NCBI RefSeq assembly: GCF_011386835.1
Contig: NC_088797.1
Coordinates: forward strand, 36,827,583-36,891,582
Origin: Chrysemys picta bellii
Lineage: Eukaryota; Chordata; Testudines; Emydidae
Length of the DNA stretch: 64,000 nt
Direction of reading: 5' to 3'
The notes below the pieces were generated by a model. It searched no databases. It saw only the letters and a program-made list of their open reading frames with translations, and was not told the origin of the DNA. Shown here piece by piece: positions 45,506 to 56,460 of this stretch (positions are counted from its first letter, which is position 1; every line of letters begins with the position of its first letter). Made by a program: the position numbers and the translations under genes.

Positions 45506-47780
45506 CGGTACTATTGGCTCCCTTTGGAATGTCCAAATAAACCTCAGATTTCAGCAATTGGGCACTTTCACATCTTTTTGTTTTCTCATTTACCTGTCCA
45601 TAAATGCAGCACTGCAGCTGCCCGCATCCCACTCGAGTGAGACTTCTCCACGTACCTTGGTGACATCAGTAACCGTTAAGGTCAGGCTGGAGATAGGTAA
45701 TCTGCATATGGAGATAAGGACATTCTTTTAATTTTCCTTCCAGTAATCCAAGCAATTATCTCTGATTTTCATTATTTTTATGTTATATTTTGTCAGCTAT
45801 GAAATAAGAAAATTACAACAATGCCAGTTTATAGATAATTCTCCATATTAACCTCACACCCATGGGCTTACAGTAACATATAGGCAGAGACCACACTCTA
45901 CTGCTGGTATGATTATCCCAGGATATTTCATTGGAGAATACTGAGGGAACTTTCATTGGGAATTTGAGCAACTTCAAAAGAGGAAATATAATTTGTTAAA
46001 TGAATTCTAATCATGACCAGTATAAGTGGGCATTAAGTTTCTTATAGGCAAATTAAGCGGTCTTTTTTTAAAAAGAAAGTTCGGTTAATCTTTAAACTAT
46101 TTCTGATTTCTGTATTTTAATTCCTTGGGTATTCTTGTACTGTGTTTGAAGTCAAAATCACAAAGAATAAAGTTGTTTATATACAGGTTAACTGGATTAT
46201 AACTACCAAAGTGTTAACACATTGCCATTTTATGAATAAGATGTAAAATGATCTTAACACTTGAGTTCTCATTTTCTCCTTCCCTCTTGAAAACATTTTT
46301 TTTTTCTAGATTTCAGGTTGTTTTAATCATAGGGCTCAGTCCTGAGTGTAACAAGCGATATACTAAGAAAGGGCCATTCCATTCCTGAATAATGTTTTAC
46401 TCTAAATATCTGTAAGTGTGTAACACACTGTTGGTGGTCTGAATATCTCTTATGCACCCTTAACTGGAAGTTAATAACATTTTTTTCTATTTATAATCAC
46501 TTTTCCCTCCTTGTTATTAGCCTATGAAAAAAAAGTCTTGGGTCATCAAAGACATTTCATCAAACATTCAGAACACATTATTAATCTGATTCAGTCTTAG
46601 CCTTGTACCAACAGCAATTTGGTTAATCCTTATAAAGGAAATAATATATACCTGTCTTGCTGGGTATACAGATCTTACTGAAGAAAAGCAGGTAAGTAAT
46701 ATATTGCAGGTCCTAAAGGAAGTGTTCTGGGACTATATTTTTTAGAAGTCACACACAATACAAAAAATAATTCAGATGAGTGTAATTAGTATAAAAAAAA
46801 TCAGCTTGAGCATTTCTCCCAAGCATTATATGTTCCTCATTTATGGCAATTTATGCTACTTATGGTGGTTGGGGGGAGAGGGGGAGGGAAACAGCTTAAA
46901 AAGGTGAAGAACATTGACATGACATATGTCTGCTTACAATTTACCATCCTAGTGAATACAGGTTTCACAGTGGACATACGAAATCTGGTTGTGCTTCAGG
47001 TGTAATTTAATTGGCGGTATATAAGCCAGAATCACAGCAGTGTAAATGCCAACAGAGCTGTGTAATAAAAGGAACTAACTACAATTTGTGGGATTATTTA
47101 AACATTTACAAACAAATCCCAAATATTGTGGTTTGCATTTTATATTAAAAGGCACAGAGTATGAAATTATTCCAGCCTAAGTAGTAAAAATATAGGAGCA
47201 AGCCATTACCTTCTTAAATAACAAAGATAAAAGATCATAGAGTACTTTTAAAAAGTAATACTCTTCTTTTCATTCAGAACATACTGAATTTCTTACACAC
47301 CAGTAGAAATTAAATAAATAGAATTACATCAACTATCCCAATTACAGACTGCAAATGAAATAATATCCTTGCTCTAATTACCTTCAAAGAATGAGCCTTT
47401 GCGGGGGGAACAGGAAAAGAAGAGGGCAGAACAGGGGAAAGAGTTAAATGTAGTGGCTCTCTATCGCTCCTTCATAATCTTTACTTGCATATGTGGTGAG
47501 CATTGAGAATAGACTTGAAAACTGAGCAGCCAAGAGCTAGCTTGCAGATGAGAGGTAGTTGTAGGGCTAATAGATTGGGTAGGCAGTGTGGATTTGGGAG
47601 ACTCTATTCCACCACTGGACCCTATTCCCCCACTGCAGGATATAAGTAACTCCCATTGAAATTAACTGGCATTACTCAGATCATTTAGTTGGTGTGTAGG
47701 GTCCATTGCTGAGATCTTGTCGCTGATTGGGATGAGGGCAGTCTTGCATAGTGGTCGGAGGGGGCATAAGGCCTAGCACT
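45506..47780. other. Non-coding stretch
   Basis: No supported gene or element seen. AT-rich. Confidence 0.45.
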
Positions 47781-48165
47781 TAGAGCGAGTATCAGTAAAC
47801 AGAAGCTGGAGCTGAGGGACAACCTGGAAGTCAGGACCTAGATGCCAGAGCTGATGATCAAATTAGAGTCTATAGTCAGAAGCCAGAGGTCAGGAACTGG
47901 AGCGAGCAGAATAGCAGATAAGGGGGGGGTTCAGGGCAGAATGGAGGCAAGGCAGGAGCTGGCACAGTGGTGGGCGTGAGCACTGAGCAACCAGTGAGGA
48001 GCTGCTGCTGCTGGCTTAAGAGCTGGCCTGCTGGCCTTTGCATTAAGTTCTTTCTGCTGTTCCTGCCAATCAGGTGGCAGAGCCAATCAGGCAGCCTGCT
48101 GCGGGCCAGGTGTACTGATGAGGCTGCCTGGAGATTAGCTCTACTACAGACCCTGATTCCTGACA
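47780..48165. repeat. Unclassified GC-richer interspersed repeat
   Basis: A block richer in G and C than its surroundings, with repeated phrases GAAGTCAGGACC, AGAAGCCAGAGGTCAGG and GGAGCTGCTGCTGCTGG. It looks like a turtle interspersed repeat, possibly an LTR-type fragment, but no terminal structure or duplication is visible. The frames 47876-48313 and 47967-48284 are shadows. Confidence 0.3.
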
Positions 48166-50140
48166 GATCTATCTCCAGGTTGATACATCTATCCATGCCA
48201 TCCCTGAGCAGGAGCATTAGAATGGGATGTTCCTGGTTACAGATGTCTACACATTGCAGCAATGAACAATTTTGTTTCAAGTGATTTCCCACAATGTTCT
48301 TGTTGGATGTCATTTTGTGTTTCTATCTTGCTATGTAAATAAAATTGCAGATTTTACTTTCTTCTTCCATGGGGTGGATTAATTGAAGGAAATGGAGAGG
48401 TAAGAACTCTTTCATGCATGTATTTGTAATTTGAATGAAATGAAGACTGTTTAGGTTTCTGTGACTTTTTTCCTCTTCATTTAGTAAAGCCGATTAACTG
48501 TAAGCGTTAACCTTTTGTACCTGCATTGCTTTGCTCTACTCAGTTATCATTAGCTGTCCTCCGTTGGGGTTAGAAAGAGAAAGTAGAGCACTGGTTACTT
48601 TTCCCCATAATGAATGCCCTCAGTTGCTGAAATCCAATATTGATCTGCACAATCTTATCATTTTCTCAATCTATCTGTAAATAACTGTCAGCTAGTCTTG
48701 ACTAATTCATGCCATCAATTTGGCATCATTAAGTTCTGGTTGATTAAATAAAATACATTACTTAAGATACTCCTATAATTAATTAATAACAGCCAACAAC
48801 TTTATCATGGGAAGGAGGGGAAATCCTCCTATAGACTGACTCTTGTTGCAAGAAGCCAAAACTACCTGAGTGTATGCAATGAGGGACTGGGTCCAAATTT
48901 ATTTGGACTTCACTAAACATTTGGTATGTTTACCATCTCACAAATGGAAAATAGTTTAAATCAGGTATAATTACGTTATATTGTTTAGCTTCCTCTCATG
49001 TTTGTCCAATTCAGTACAGCTCTCTATACATGGAGTACATGACTCATCACTTGTGCGTCATGCTGCAGAATTTCATAATGAGGTGATTAAAGTAAATAGA
49101 AAAGAAAGAACATTCCTTGGATATATTTAGTTTGAGGAGCTTCTCTTTAGGCTTGTGTTTCTTAAACAGTAAATTCAGCTTGACTGTGCTTTCAAAATAG
49201 TACTGATTGATCATGTCTCCCACATTGAAACAGACCTTGGACTTGCATTAAAAGCATCTTGCATCTAATAAATAAATAGCCTGCATGATTTTAAACAAAA
49301 TAGCTGTAGTAGCAATGAAATATTCAATTCAAGAAAAATTATCTACCATGTGTTCACTTAGATATCCTAAATCTCCAATAGGTTTTGATTTAAAAATTAG
49401 CCTTCCACCAAAACCCTCAAATCTGAACATTCCTGAATTTGGGAAAATTTCCACTCTCATCTGAAGATGAAGTGTGAAGCTTAGACCCATCTCTGCTTTC
49501 AATATGTGCTCAGATAAGCTATCGCTGTTAAGCTAACCTTCACTAATGATACATATCACTATATTTTATTTTATCCCAGGCTTCTCCTCTTTCCCTTGTT
49601 GATTGAAATAAACAGGTAACAGCCTATCCAAGTACAGCTTCACTAGGAGTCCCCTCCTTGGCCACCAAGTATCTCAACCAAAGTGACAACAATCCTTTCA
49701 AATATGTAACCACTATAGAAGAACTGCATGCATTACAGTTAGCACTGTTTTGACTCTCTGGCCCAGACCTGTAAATCAAAAATGCTTCATTGACTTTCAA
49801 GATCTGGCCCTGTATGGCTTTTATTACAAACTATTATTATTTTATTTGTGTATTTGTATTATAATGGTACCCAAAATCTGCTACCCCTGGGTTGAGTTAA
49901 TTGGCATTGCTGCTCGACATAGAGCAAAACCAATGTGCTGCCACAGAAAACCCACAGCCATTGTCCAGCCACATCAGAAAAAAGACAGGAGGCAATGGAT
50001 GTGGTTTAATTAGGCTGCAACTTTTTAAATTTAAAATAGCTAGGAATACCTGTCAATAAATTGTACAGCATGTGTCATAATACTTTCCTTAATCATTTCC
50101 ACATATTCAATCATCAGACCTCCACTTTTTCAAAATGGTG
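48166..50140. other. Non-coding stretch
   Basis: No supported gene. Near 49830-49870 a TTATTATTTTATTTGTGTATTTG tract may be the tail of the ancient repeat seen at 39.67 kb. Confidence 0.4.
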
Positions 50141-50925
50141 GCAGCCATTGATGGACCTATCCTACATTAACTTATTCAGTTCTTTTTTGAACCCTGTTAT
50201 TAGTTTTGGCCTTCACAACATCCCCTGGCAAAGAGTTCCACAGGTTGACTGTGCACTGTGTGAAGAAATACTTCCTTTTGTTTGTTTTAAACCTGCTGCC
50301 TATTAATTTCATTGGGTGACCTCTACTTCTTGTGTTCTGAGAAGGAGTAAATAACACTTCCTTATTTACTTTCTTCACAACAGTCATGATTTTATAGACC
50401 TCTATCATAACCCCCCTTAGACATCTCTTTTCCAAGATGAAAAGTCCCAGTCTTATTAATCTGTCCTCATATGGAAGCTGTTCCATACCCCTAATCATTT
50501 TTGTTGCCCTTTTCTGTACCAATTGCAATATACCTTTTTTGAGATGGGGGGACTAGATCTGCATGCAATACTCAAGATGTGGGCGTATCATGGATTTATA
50601 TAGAAGCAATATGATATTTTCTGTCTGATTATCTGTCCCTTTCCTAATGATTCCCAACATTCTGGTCGCTTTTTTGACTGCTGCTGCCCACTGAATGGAT
50701 GTTTTCAGAGAACTATCCACAATGACTCCAAGATCTCTTTCTTGAGTGGTAACAGCTAATTTAGACCCCATCATTTTATATGTAAAGTTGAGATTATGTT
50801 TTCCATTGTGCATTACTTTGCATTTATCAACAGTGAATTTCATCTGCCATTTTGTTGCCCAGTCACCCAGTTTTGTGAGATCCCTTTGTAACTTTGCAGT
50901 CTACTTTGCCTGATTGTAGAAATGT
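50141..50925 (-). mobile_element. CR1 LINE fragment lacking its 3' end
   Basis: Minus-strand frames 50553-50843 ('FTVDKCKVMHNGKHNLNFTY', 'ERDLGVIVDSSLK', 'LLLYKSMIRPHLEYCMQI') and 50172-50528 ('KRATKMIRG', 'LFTPSQNT', 'NLWNSLP') are the end of RT and the C-terminal part of CR1 ORF2. Similarity starts abruptly at 50141 within the coding end, so the normal 3' untranslated tail is missing, which is unusual for LINE truncation. Confidence 0.85.
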
Positions 50926-50929
50926 ATTA

Positions 50930-51750
50930 TAGAATTAAAGGACTGGAAGGGACCCCAATGGGTCATCTAATCCAGTCCCCTGCACTGAGGCAGGAATAAA
51001 TATTATCTGGACTGTCCCTGACAGGTATTTGTCTAACTTGTTCTTAAAAACCTCCAATGACCGAGATTCCACAATCTCCCTAAGTATTTTGTTCCAGTGT
51101 TTAACTACCCTGACAGGAAGTTTTTCCTAAGGTCTAGTCTAAATATTCCTTGATGCAATTTAAGATTTGTCCTCAGTGGCAAAGGAGAACAATTTATAAC
51201 ACACCTCTTTATAATAACCTTTTATATGCTTGAAGATTATCGTGTCCTCCCTCAGTCTTCTCCAGATTAAACAAACCCATTTTTTTCAATCTTTCCCTGT
51301 AGGTCATGCTTTCTAGACCTTTAATCATTTTTGTTGCTCTCCTTTGGAATTTCTCCACTTTGTCCACATCTTTCCCAAAGTGGGGTGCCCAGAACTGTAC
51401 ACAATACTCCAGCTGAGGCTTTATCAGTGCTGAGGAGAGCGGAAGAATTACTTCTTGTATCTTGCTTACAACACTCCTGCTAATACATCCCAGAATGATG
51501 TTTGCTTTTTTTGCAACAGTGTTACACTGTGGACTCATATTTAGCTTGTGATCCACTATGACCTCAAGATTCTTTTCTGCAGTACTCCTTGCTAGACAGT
51601 CATTGGCCATTTTGTATTTGTGCAATTGAGTATTCCTTCCTAAGTGTAGGGTTTTTTTTTTGCATTTTTCCTCATTGAATTTCATCCTATTTATTTCAGA
51701 CCATTTCTCCAGTTTATCAAGATCATTTTAAATTCTGATCTTGTCCTCCA
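50930..51750 (-). mobile_element. CR1 LINE, second subfamily, 5'-truncated
   Basis: The 3' end near 50930 (TTATAGAATTAAAGGACTGG) is CR1-like. The minus-strand frame 51209-51685 reads 'EKCKKKTLHLGRN', 'EKNLEVIVDHKLNMSPQCN', 'ILGCISRSV', 'LPLSSALIKPQLEYCVQFWAP' and 'RRATKMIKGLESM', the post-RT part of CR1 ORF2, close to the avian-type consensus. The RT catalytic motifs are upstream of the truncation. It differs from the neighbouring subfamily. Confidence 0.85.
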
Positions 51751-52033
51751 TAGACATTGCAAATATACCCAATGGTGCAGGGAAGGAGATGCAACATATA
51801 ATGTGTTGGGGTGTTAATATGCATTTAACCAATTCTCACTTGTCCTTCTACCTGACAGAACTGCAGAGCTTTTCCTGTACTTTGAGCACACATTTGTATT
51901 CCCTGTGTTGAAGTTTATCTAAGGGCTTTCCAAATTCTCTAAAAATCAAAGCAAATAATTCTATTCCAAAGTCAGGCTATTAAGAAATATGGAAGTTGTT
52001 ATTATTGCTTATTATTTGCAGTAGCACCTACGC

Positions 52034-52663
52034 TGGGGTGGGCAAACTATGGCCCAGGGGCCACATCCAACTCTCCAGGCATTTTAATCTGGCCTTTGAG
52101 TTCCTGCCAGGAAGTGGGATCCGGAGCTCGCCCTGCTCCGGAGTTCCAGCCAGGGAGCAGGGTTGGGGTCTTGCCCCACTCCTGATGGAAGCAGTGGCAT
52201 ATTCCCCCTCCGGCTTCTATGTGTAGGGTCAGCCAGGGGGCTCTGCACGCTGTCGCTGCCCCAAGCGCTGCCCCCGCAGCTCCCATTGGCCGAGAACCAC
52301 AGCCAATGGGAGCTGCAGGGGTGGCACCTGCAGACAGGGCAGCGCACAGAGACGCCTGGCCATACCGCCGCATAGGAGCTGGAGGGGGGACATGTCGCTG
52401 TTTCGGGGAGCTGCTTGAGGTAAGCACCACCCGGAGCTTGCCCCCCTGTTCCCCTCCTGTGCCCCAACCTCCTGCCCCAGCCCTGATCCCCCTCCTGCCC
52501 TCCGAACATCTTATCCCCAGCCCCACCCCAGAGCCCGTACCCCTAGTCGGAGCCCTCCCACTCTCCCATGCCCCAACCCCCAGTTTCGTGAGCATTCATG
52601 GCCCCCCCATACAATTTCCATACCCAGATGTGGCCCTCAGGCCAAAAAGTTTGGCCACCCCTG
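52034..52663. mobile_element. GC-rich hAT element inserted in an ancient repeat
   Basis: Termini TGGGGTGGGCAAACT and AGTTTGGCCACCCCTG form an inverted repeat. The flanks ACCTACGC (52026-52033) and ACCTACAC (52664-52671) are an 8-bp duplication with one mismatch. Sequence just outside (GTAGCACCTA left; CACTACGCACTC...ACACTCTAAAT right) belongs to the repeat described at 39.67 kb. The frames of 140-180 codons here on both strands are GC-rich artefacts. Confidence 0.8.
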
Positions 52664-53208
52664 ACCTACACATTCCAATCCCATTGCACTACGCACTCTA
52701 TGTAAGACTGTACCTTCCATGAAGAATTTACACTCTAAATATAAGATGAGAATGTACAATAAAAATGGATAAAATAAACAATTGATAAGCGGTGATCAGA
52801 GCACACCAGCTTCCTAACCATTGCTGAAATTCTTATTAATTAATAAGTGTTTACACAGGAATGCACACATATAAGGTACAGATTTCTCTTATTATACTTA
52901 GTCATCATCTAAGGAAAACAGGATGTGGCATATTATATGTATGTTAGACACATTGATATTTCATCCTTAAGTCCATCTGCATTTGGAAGATGTGTAATTG
53001 TGAGTGGAGGGATGATGATGTAGTTAATAGCTCCTAACTAGGTTTCAGTATTAGGTTCTGCCGCAGACTTGGGCAACTCAGTTAATCTCTTTAAGAACAT
53101 AATAACGGCCATACTGGGTCAGACTAAAGGTCCATCAAGCCCAGTATCCTATCCTCTGACAGTGGTCAATGGAGGGTGCCCCAAAGGGAATGAACAGACA
53201 GGTTATCA

Positions 53209-53970
53209 TCAAGTGATCCATGCCCTGTCAGCCAATCCCAGCTTCTGGCAAACAGAGGCTAGGGACACCATTCCTGCCCATCCTGGCTGATAGCCATTGA
53301 TGGACTTATCTTCCATGAATCTATCTAGATCCCTTTGGAACCCTATTATAGTATTGGCCTTCACAACACCCTCTGGCAAGGAGTTCCAGAGATTGACAGT
53401 GCGTTGTGTGAAAAAATACTTTCTTGTGTTTATTTTAAACTTGCTACCTATTATTTTCATTTAGTGGCCCCTTGTTCCTGTATTATGAGAAGGAGTAAAT
53501 AACAATTCCTTATTTACTTTCTCCACACCAGTCATGATTTTATAAATCTCTATCATATCCCCCCTTAGTCGCCTCTTTTCCAAGTTGAAAAGTCCCAGAT
53601 TTATTAATCTCTCCTCATACGGAAGCCGTTCTATACCCCTAATCATTTTTGTTGCCGTTTTCTGAACCTTTTCTAATACCACATCTGCACTCAGTATTCA
53701 AGGTGTGGGCATACCATGGATTTATATAGAGGCAATATGATATTTTCTGTCTTATTATCCATCCCTTTCTTGATGATTTCCAACTTTCTGTTCGTTTTTT
53801 TTGTCTGCCACTGCACATTGAGTGGGTGATTTCAGAGAACTATCCACAATGACTCCAAGATCTCTTTCTTGAGTGGTAACAGCTAATTTAGACCCCGTCA
53901 TTGTATATGTATAGTTAGGATTATGTTTTCCAGTGTGCATTACATTGCATTTATCAACATTAAACTTCAT
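53209..53970 (-). pseudogene. CR1 ORF2 C-terminal region, three broken frames
   Basis: Consecutive minus-strand frames 53755-53970 ('VDKCNVMHTGKHNPNYTY'), 53461-53682 ('KTATKMIRGIERLPYEERL', 'RRLRGDMIEIYKIMTG') and 53209-53460 ('[22 protein letters not shown]') cover the ORF2 tail. Breaks lie near 53690-53755 and 53460. Confidence 0.85.
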
Positions 53971-54024
53971 CTGCCATTTTGTTGCCCCGTCACCCAGTTT
54001 TGTGAGATCCTTTTGTAGCTTTTC

Positions 54025-54369
54025 TCAGTCTGCCTGGGACTTAACTATCTTGAGTAGTTTTGTATCATCTGCAAATTTTGCCACCTCATTGTTTACCCCT
54101 TTTTCCAGATCGTTTATGAATAAGTTAAATAGGACTGGGCCCAGTACAGATCCCTGGGGGACACCACTATTTACCTCTCTCCATTCTGAAAGCTGACCAT
54201 TTATTCCTACCCTTTGTTTCCTATCTTTTAACCCGTTACCAATCCATGAGAGAACCTTCCCTCTTATCCCATGACTGCTTATTTTGCTTAAGAGCCTTTG
54301 GTGAGGGACCTTGTCAGAGGCTTTCTGAAAATCTAAATACATTATATCCACTGGATCTCCTTTGTCCAC
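54025..54369 (-). pseudogene. CR1 ORF2 reverse transcriptase fragment
   Basis: A 114-residue frame with RT motifs in order: '[15 protein letters not shown]' (residues 9-23, the first catalytic Asp region, with Phe of the usual AFD replaced by Ser), '[21 protein letters not shown]' (about 68-88) and 'FADDTKL' (about 98-104), which carries the catalytic Asp pair. The enzyme primes cDNA synthesis at a nicked target. The frame opens at a Met by chance; the true ORF2 start lay far upstream. Confidence 0.88.
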
Positions 54370-54722
54370 ATGCTTGTTGACCCCCTCAAAGAATTCTAGT
54401 TGATTGGTGAGGCATGATTTCCCTTTACAAAACCATGTTGACTATTTCCCAACAAATTATGTTCATCTATGTGTCTGACAATTTTGTTCTTTACGATAGT
54501 TTCAACCAATTTGCCTGGTACTGAAGTGAGGCTTACTGGCCTGTAGTTGCCAGGGTCATCTATGGAGCCCTTTTAAAAATTGGTGTCACATTAGCTATCC
54601 TCCAGTCATTTGGTACAGAAGCTGATTTAAATGTTAGGTTACAGATGACAGTTAGTGGTCCTAAAGACAGTTAGTAGTCTTTGTGCCTCAGTTCCTCTTT
54701 TGTAAAATTGACATAATGCTAC

Positions 54723-55285
54723 TTCATAGAATCATAGAAGATTAGTGTTGGAAGAGACCTCAGGAGGTCATCTAGTCCAACCCCCTGCTCAAAGCAGGAC
54801 CAACACCAACTAAATCATCCCAACCAGGGCTTTGTCAAGCCAGGCCTTAAAAACCTCTAGGGCTAGAGATTCCACCACCTCCCTAGGTAACCCATTCCAG
54901 TGCTTCACCTCCCTCCTAGTGAAATAGTTTTTCCTAATATCCAACCTAAACCTCCCCCACTGCAACTTGAGACCATTGCTCCTTGTTCTGTCATCTGCCA
55001 CCACTGAGAACAGCCTAGCTCATCCTCTTTGGAACCCCCCTTCAGGTAGTTGAAGGCTGCTATCAAATTCCCTCTCGCTCTTCTCTCCTGCCGACTAAAT
55101 AAGCCTAGTTCCCTCAGTCTCCCATCATAAGTCATGTGCCCCAGCCCCCTAATCATTTTTGTTGCTTTCCGCTGGACTCTCTCCAATTTGTCCACATCCT
55201 TTCTGTAAGGGGGGGGAGGGGGCAAAACTGGACACAATACTCCAGATGTGGCCTCACCAGTGTAAATTGAGGGGAATAGTCACTT
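54723..55285 (-). mobile_element. CR1 LINE, third subfamily, 5'-truncated
   Basis: The 3' end is the classic CATAGAATCATAGAA motif at 54725 (ATTCTATGATTCTATG on the element strand). Minus-strand frames 54905-55237 ('KDVDKLERVQRKATKMIRGLGHM') and 54810-55004 ('[28 protein letters not shown]') encode the ORF2 C-terminus. Similarity stops near 55285, shortly before the hAT element at 55328. Confidence 0.88.
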
Positions 55286-55327
55286 TGAAGAAGGATGCAT
55301 TGCTCAGTTCAGGGGATCACAATAGAC

Positions 55328-55680
55328 CAGTGGTTCCCAAACTTGTTCCGCCGCTTGTGCAGGGAAAGCCCCTAACGGGCCGGGCCAGGCCGGGCTGGGC
55401 CAGTTTGTTTACCTGCCGCGTCCACAGGTTAGACTGATCACGGCTCCCAGTGGCCGCGGTTCACTGCTCCAGGACAATGGGAGCTGCTGGAAGCGGCGGC
55501 CAGTACATCCCTCAGCCCGCGCGGCTTCCAGCAGCTCCCATTGGCCTGAAGCAGTGAACCGCGGCCACTGGGAGCCGTGATCAGCCTAACCTGCGGACGC
55601 GGCAGGTAAACAAACTGGCCTGGCCTGGCCCGCCAGGGGTTTTCCCTGCACAAGCGGTGGAACAAGTTCGGGAACCACTG
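55328..55680. mobile_element. Near-perfect hairpin hAT MITE
   Basis: A perfect 8-bp duplication CAATAGAC at 55320-55327 and 55681-55688. Ends CAGTGGTTCCCAAACTTG and CAAGTTCGGGAACCACTG. Almost the entire 353 bp is one inverted repeat: arms of about 150 bp (for example GTTCACTGCTCC at left and GAAGCAGTGAAC at right; GCTCCCATTGGCC inverted as AATGGGAGCTGC), with a short loop near 55495-55530. GC-rich with retained CpGs. Confidence 0.9.
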
Positions 55681-55875
55681 CAATAGACTCCTCTCACTTT
55701 TGTTTTAAACAAGTCATTATTTTAGAAAAGTAATTTTCTGCTCATCTGCACAATTTATTTTTCTACAAAGAGGCACTTTTTTTAGTGAAGGTGTGTGGCG
55801 CTTCCTTTTACATGACAGACAGTAATGCTGCCAGGGTGGCATGTGCTCTCTGTCACTCAATCTAGGAGTTAAGGC

Positions 55876-56460
55876 CTTTGATCTTGTTAAAACTTATGCA
55901 TGTGCTTCACTTTAAGCACGTGAGTCTCAGGCCTTGGCTACACTTACCCGCTAGTTCGACGGCTGGAAATCGAACTTCTGGGTTCGACTTATCGCGTCTA
56001 GTCTGGACGCGATAAGTCGAACCCGGAAGTGCTCGCCGTCGACTGCGGTACTCCAGCTCGGCGAGAGGAGTACCGCGGAGTCGACGGGGGAGCCTGCCTG
56101 CCGAGTGTGGACCAAGGTAAGTTCGAACTAATTCGAACTAAGGTACTTCGAACTTCAGCTACGTTATTCACGTAGCTGAAGTTGCGTACCTTAGTTCGAA
56201 TTAGGGGGGTAGTGTAGACCAAGCCTCAGTGAGGTCTTTTTGAAAACACAAATGATGCTATTTTAAGTGTGTTAAAGACACAGAAGTATCTTCTCTACAG
56301 TGGACTCTTAAATCCACAAATTGGTTCTTCTTTAATAAATTCTGGTACCACAAAATGTAAAGCTTAAATGTTATAAAAATCTTGGTTGGCATTCCTCTGG
56401 GACTACTCACATGCTTAAAATTAAACATATGTGAAAGTGTTTGCCAGTTCAGGGCTTCAG
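55876..56460. repeat. Ancient palindromic repeat split by a younger MITE
   Basis: The left arm CTTATGCATGTGCTTCACTT...AAGCACGTGAGT (55893-55925) is inverted near 56399-56445 (ACTACTCACATGCTTAAAAT...GAAAGTGTTTGCC). The MITE at 55930-56225 sits beside or in the centre of it. A decayed foldback repeat. Confidence 0.5.
55930..56225 (-). mobile_element. PIF/Harbinger-like MITE, copy C
   Basis: Ends GGCCTTGGCTACACTTA and GTGTAGACCAAGCC, flanked by TCA at 55927-55929 and 56226-56228. The interior holds the same palindrome types as copies A and B in opposite orientation: TCGCGTC...GACGCGA near 55990-56015 and CTTCAGCTACGTTA...CGTAGCTGAAG near 56151-56178, plus a shared GGAGTACCGCGG-like block. The TCA flanks deviate from the usual TWA target. 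Confidence 0.65.

Larger units (their letters stand above)
53091..54660 (-). mobile_element. CR1 LINE with most of the RT domain
   Basis: The longest CR1 copy in the window, with its own 3' end at 53091. In order on the minus strand: upstream RT region (54370-54660), then frames covering RT and the ORF2 C-terminus. The endonuclease part is missing (5' truncation). At least three frameshifts or stops break ORF2. Same subfamily as 25.3 and 50.1 kb. Confidence 0.9.

Noticed and set aside
48115..48160. CTGATGAG motif as a hammerhead core
   Set aside because: No GAAA after a hairpin and no stem III; single motif by chance.
52047..52722. Frames of 141-182 codons on both strands
   Set aside because: Inside a hAT element with inverted ends and TSD; composition artefact.
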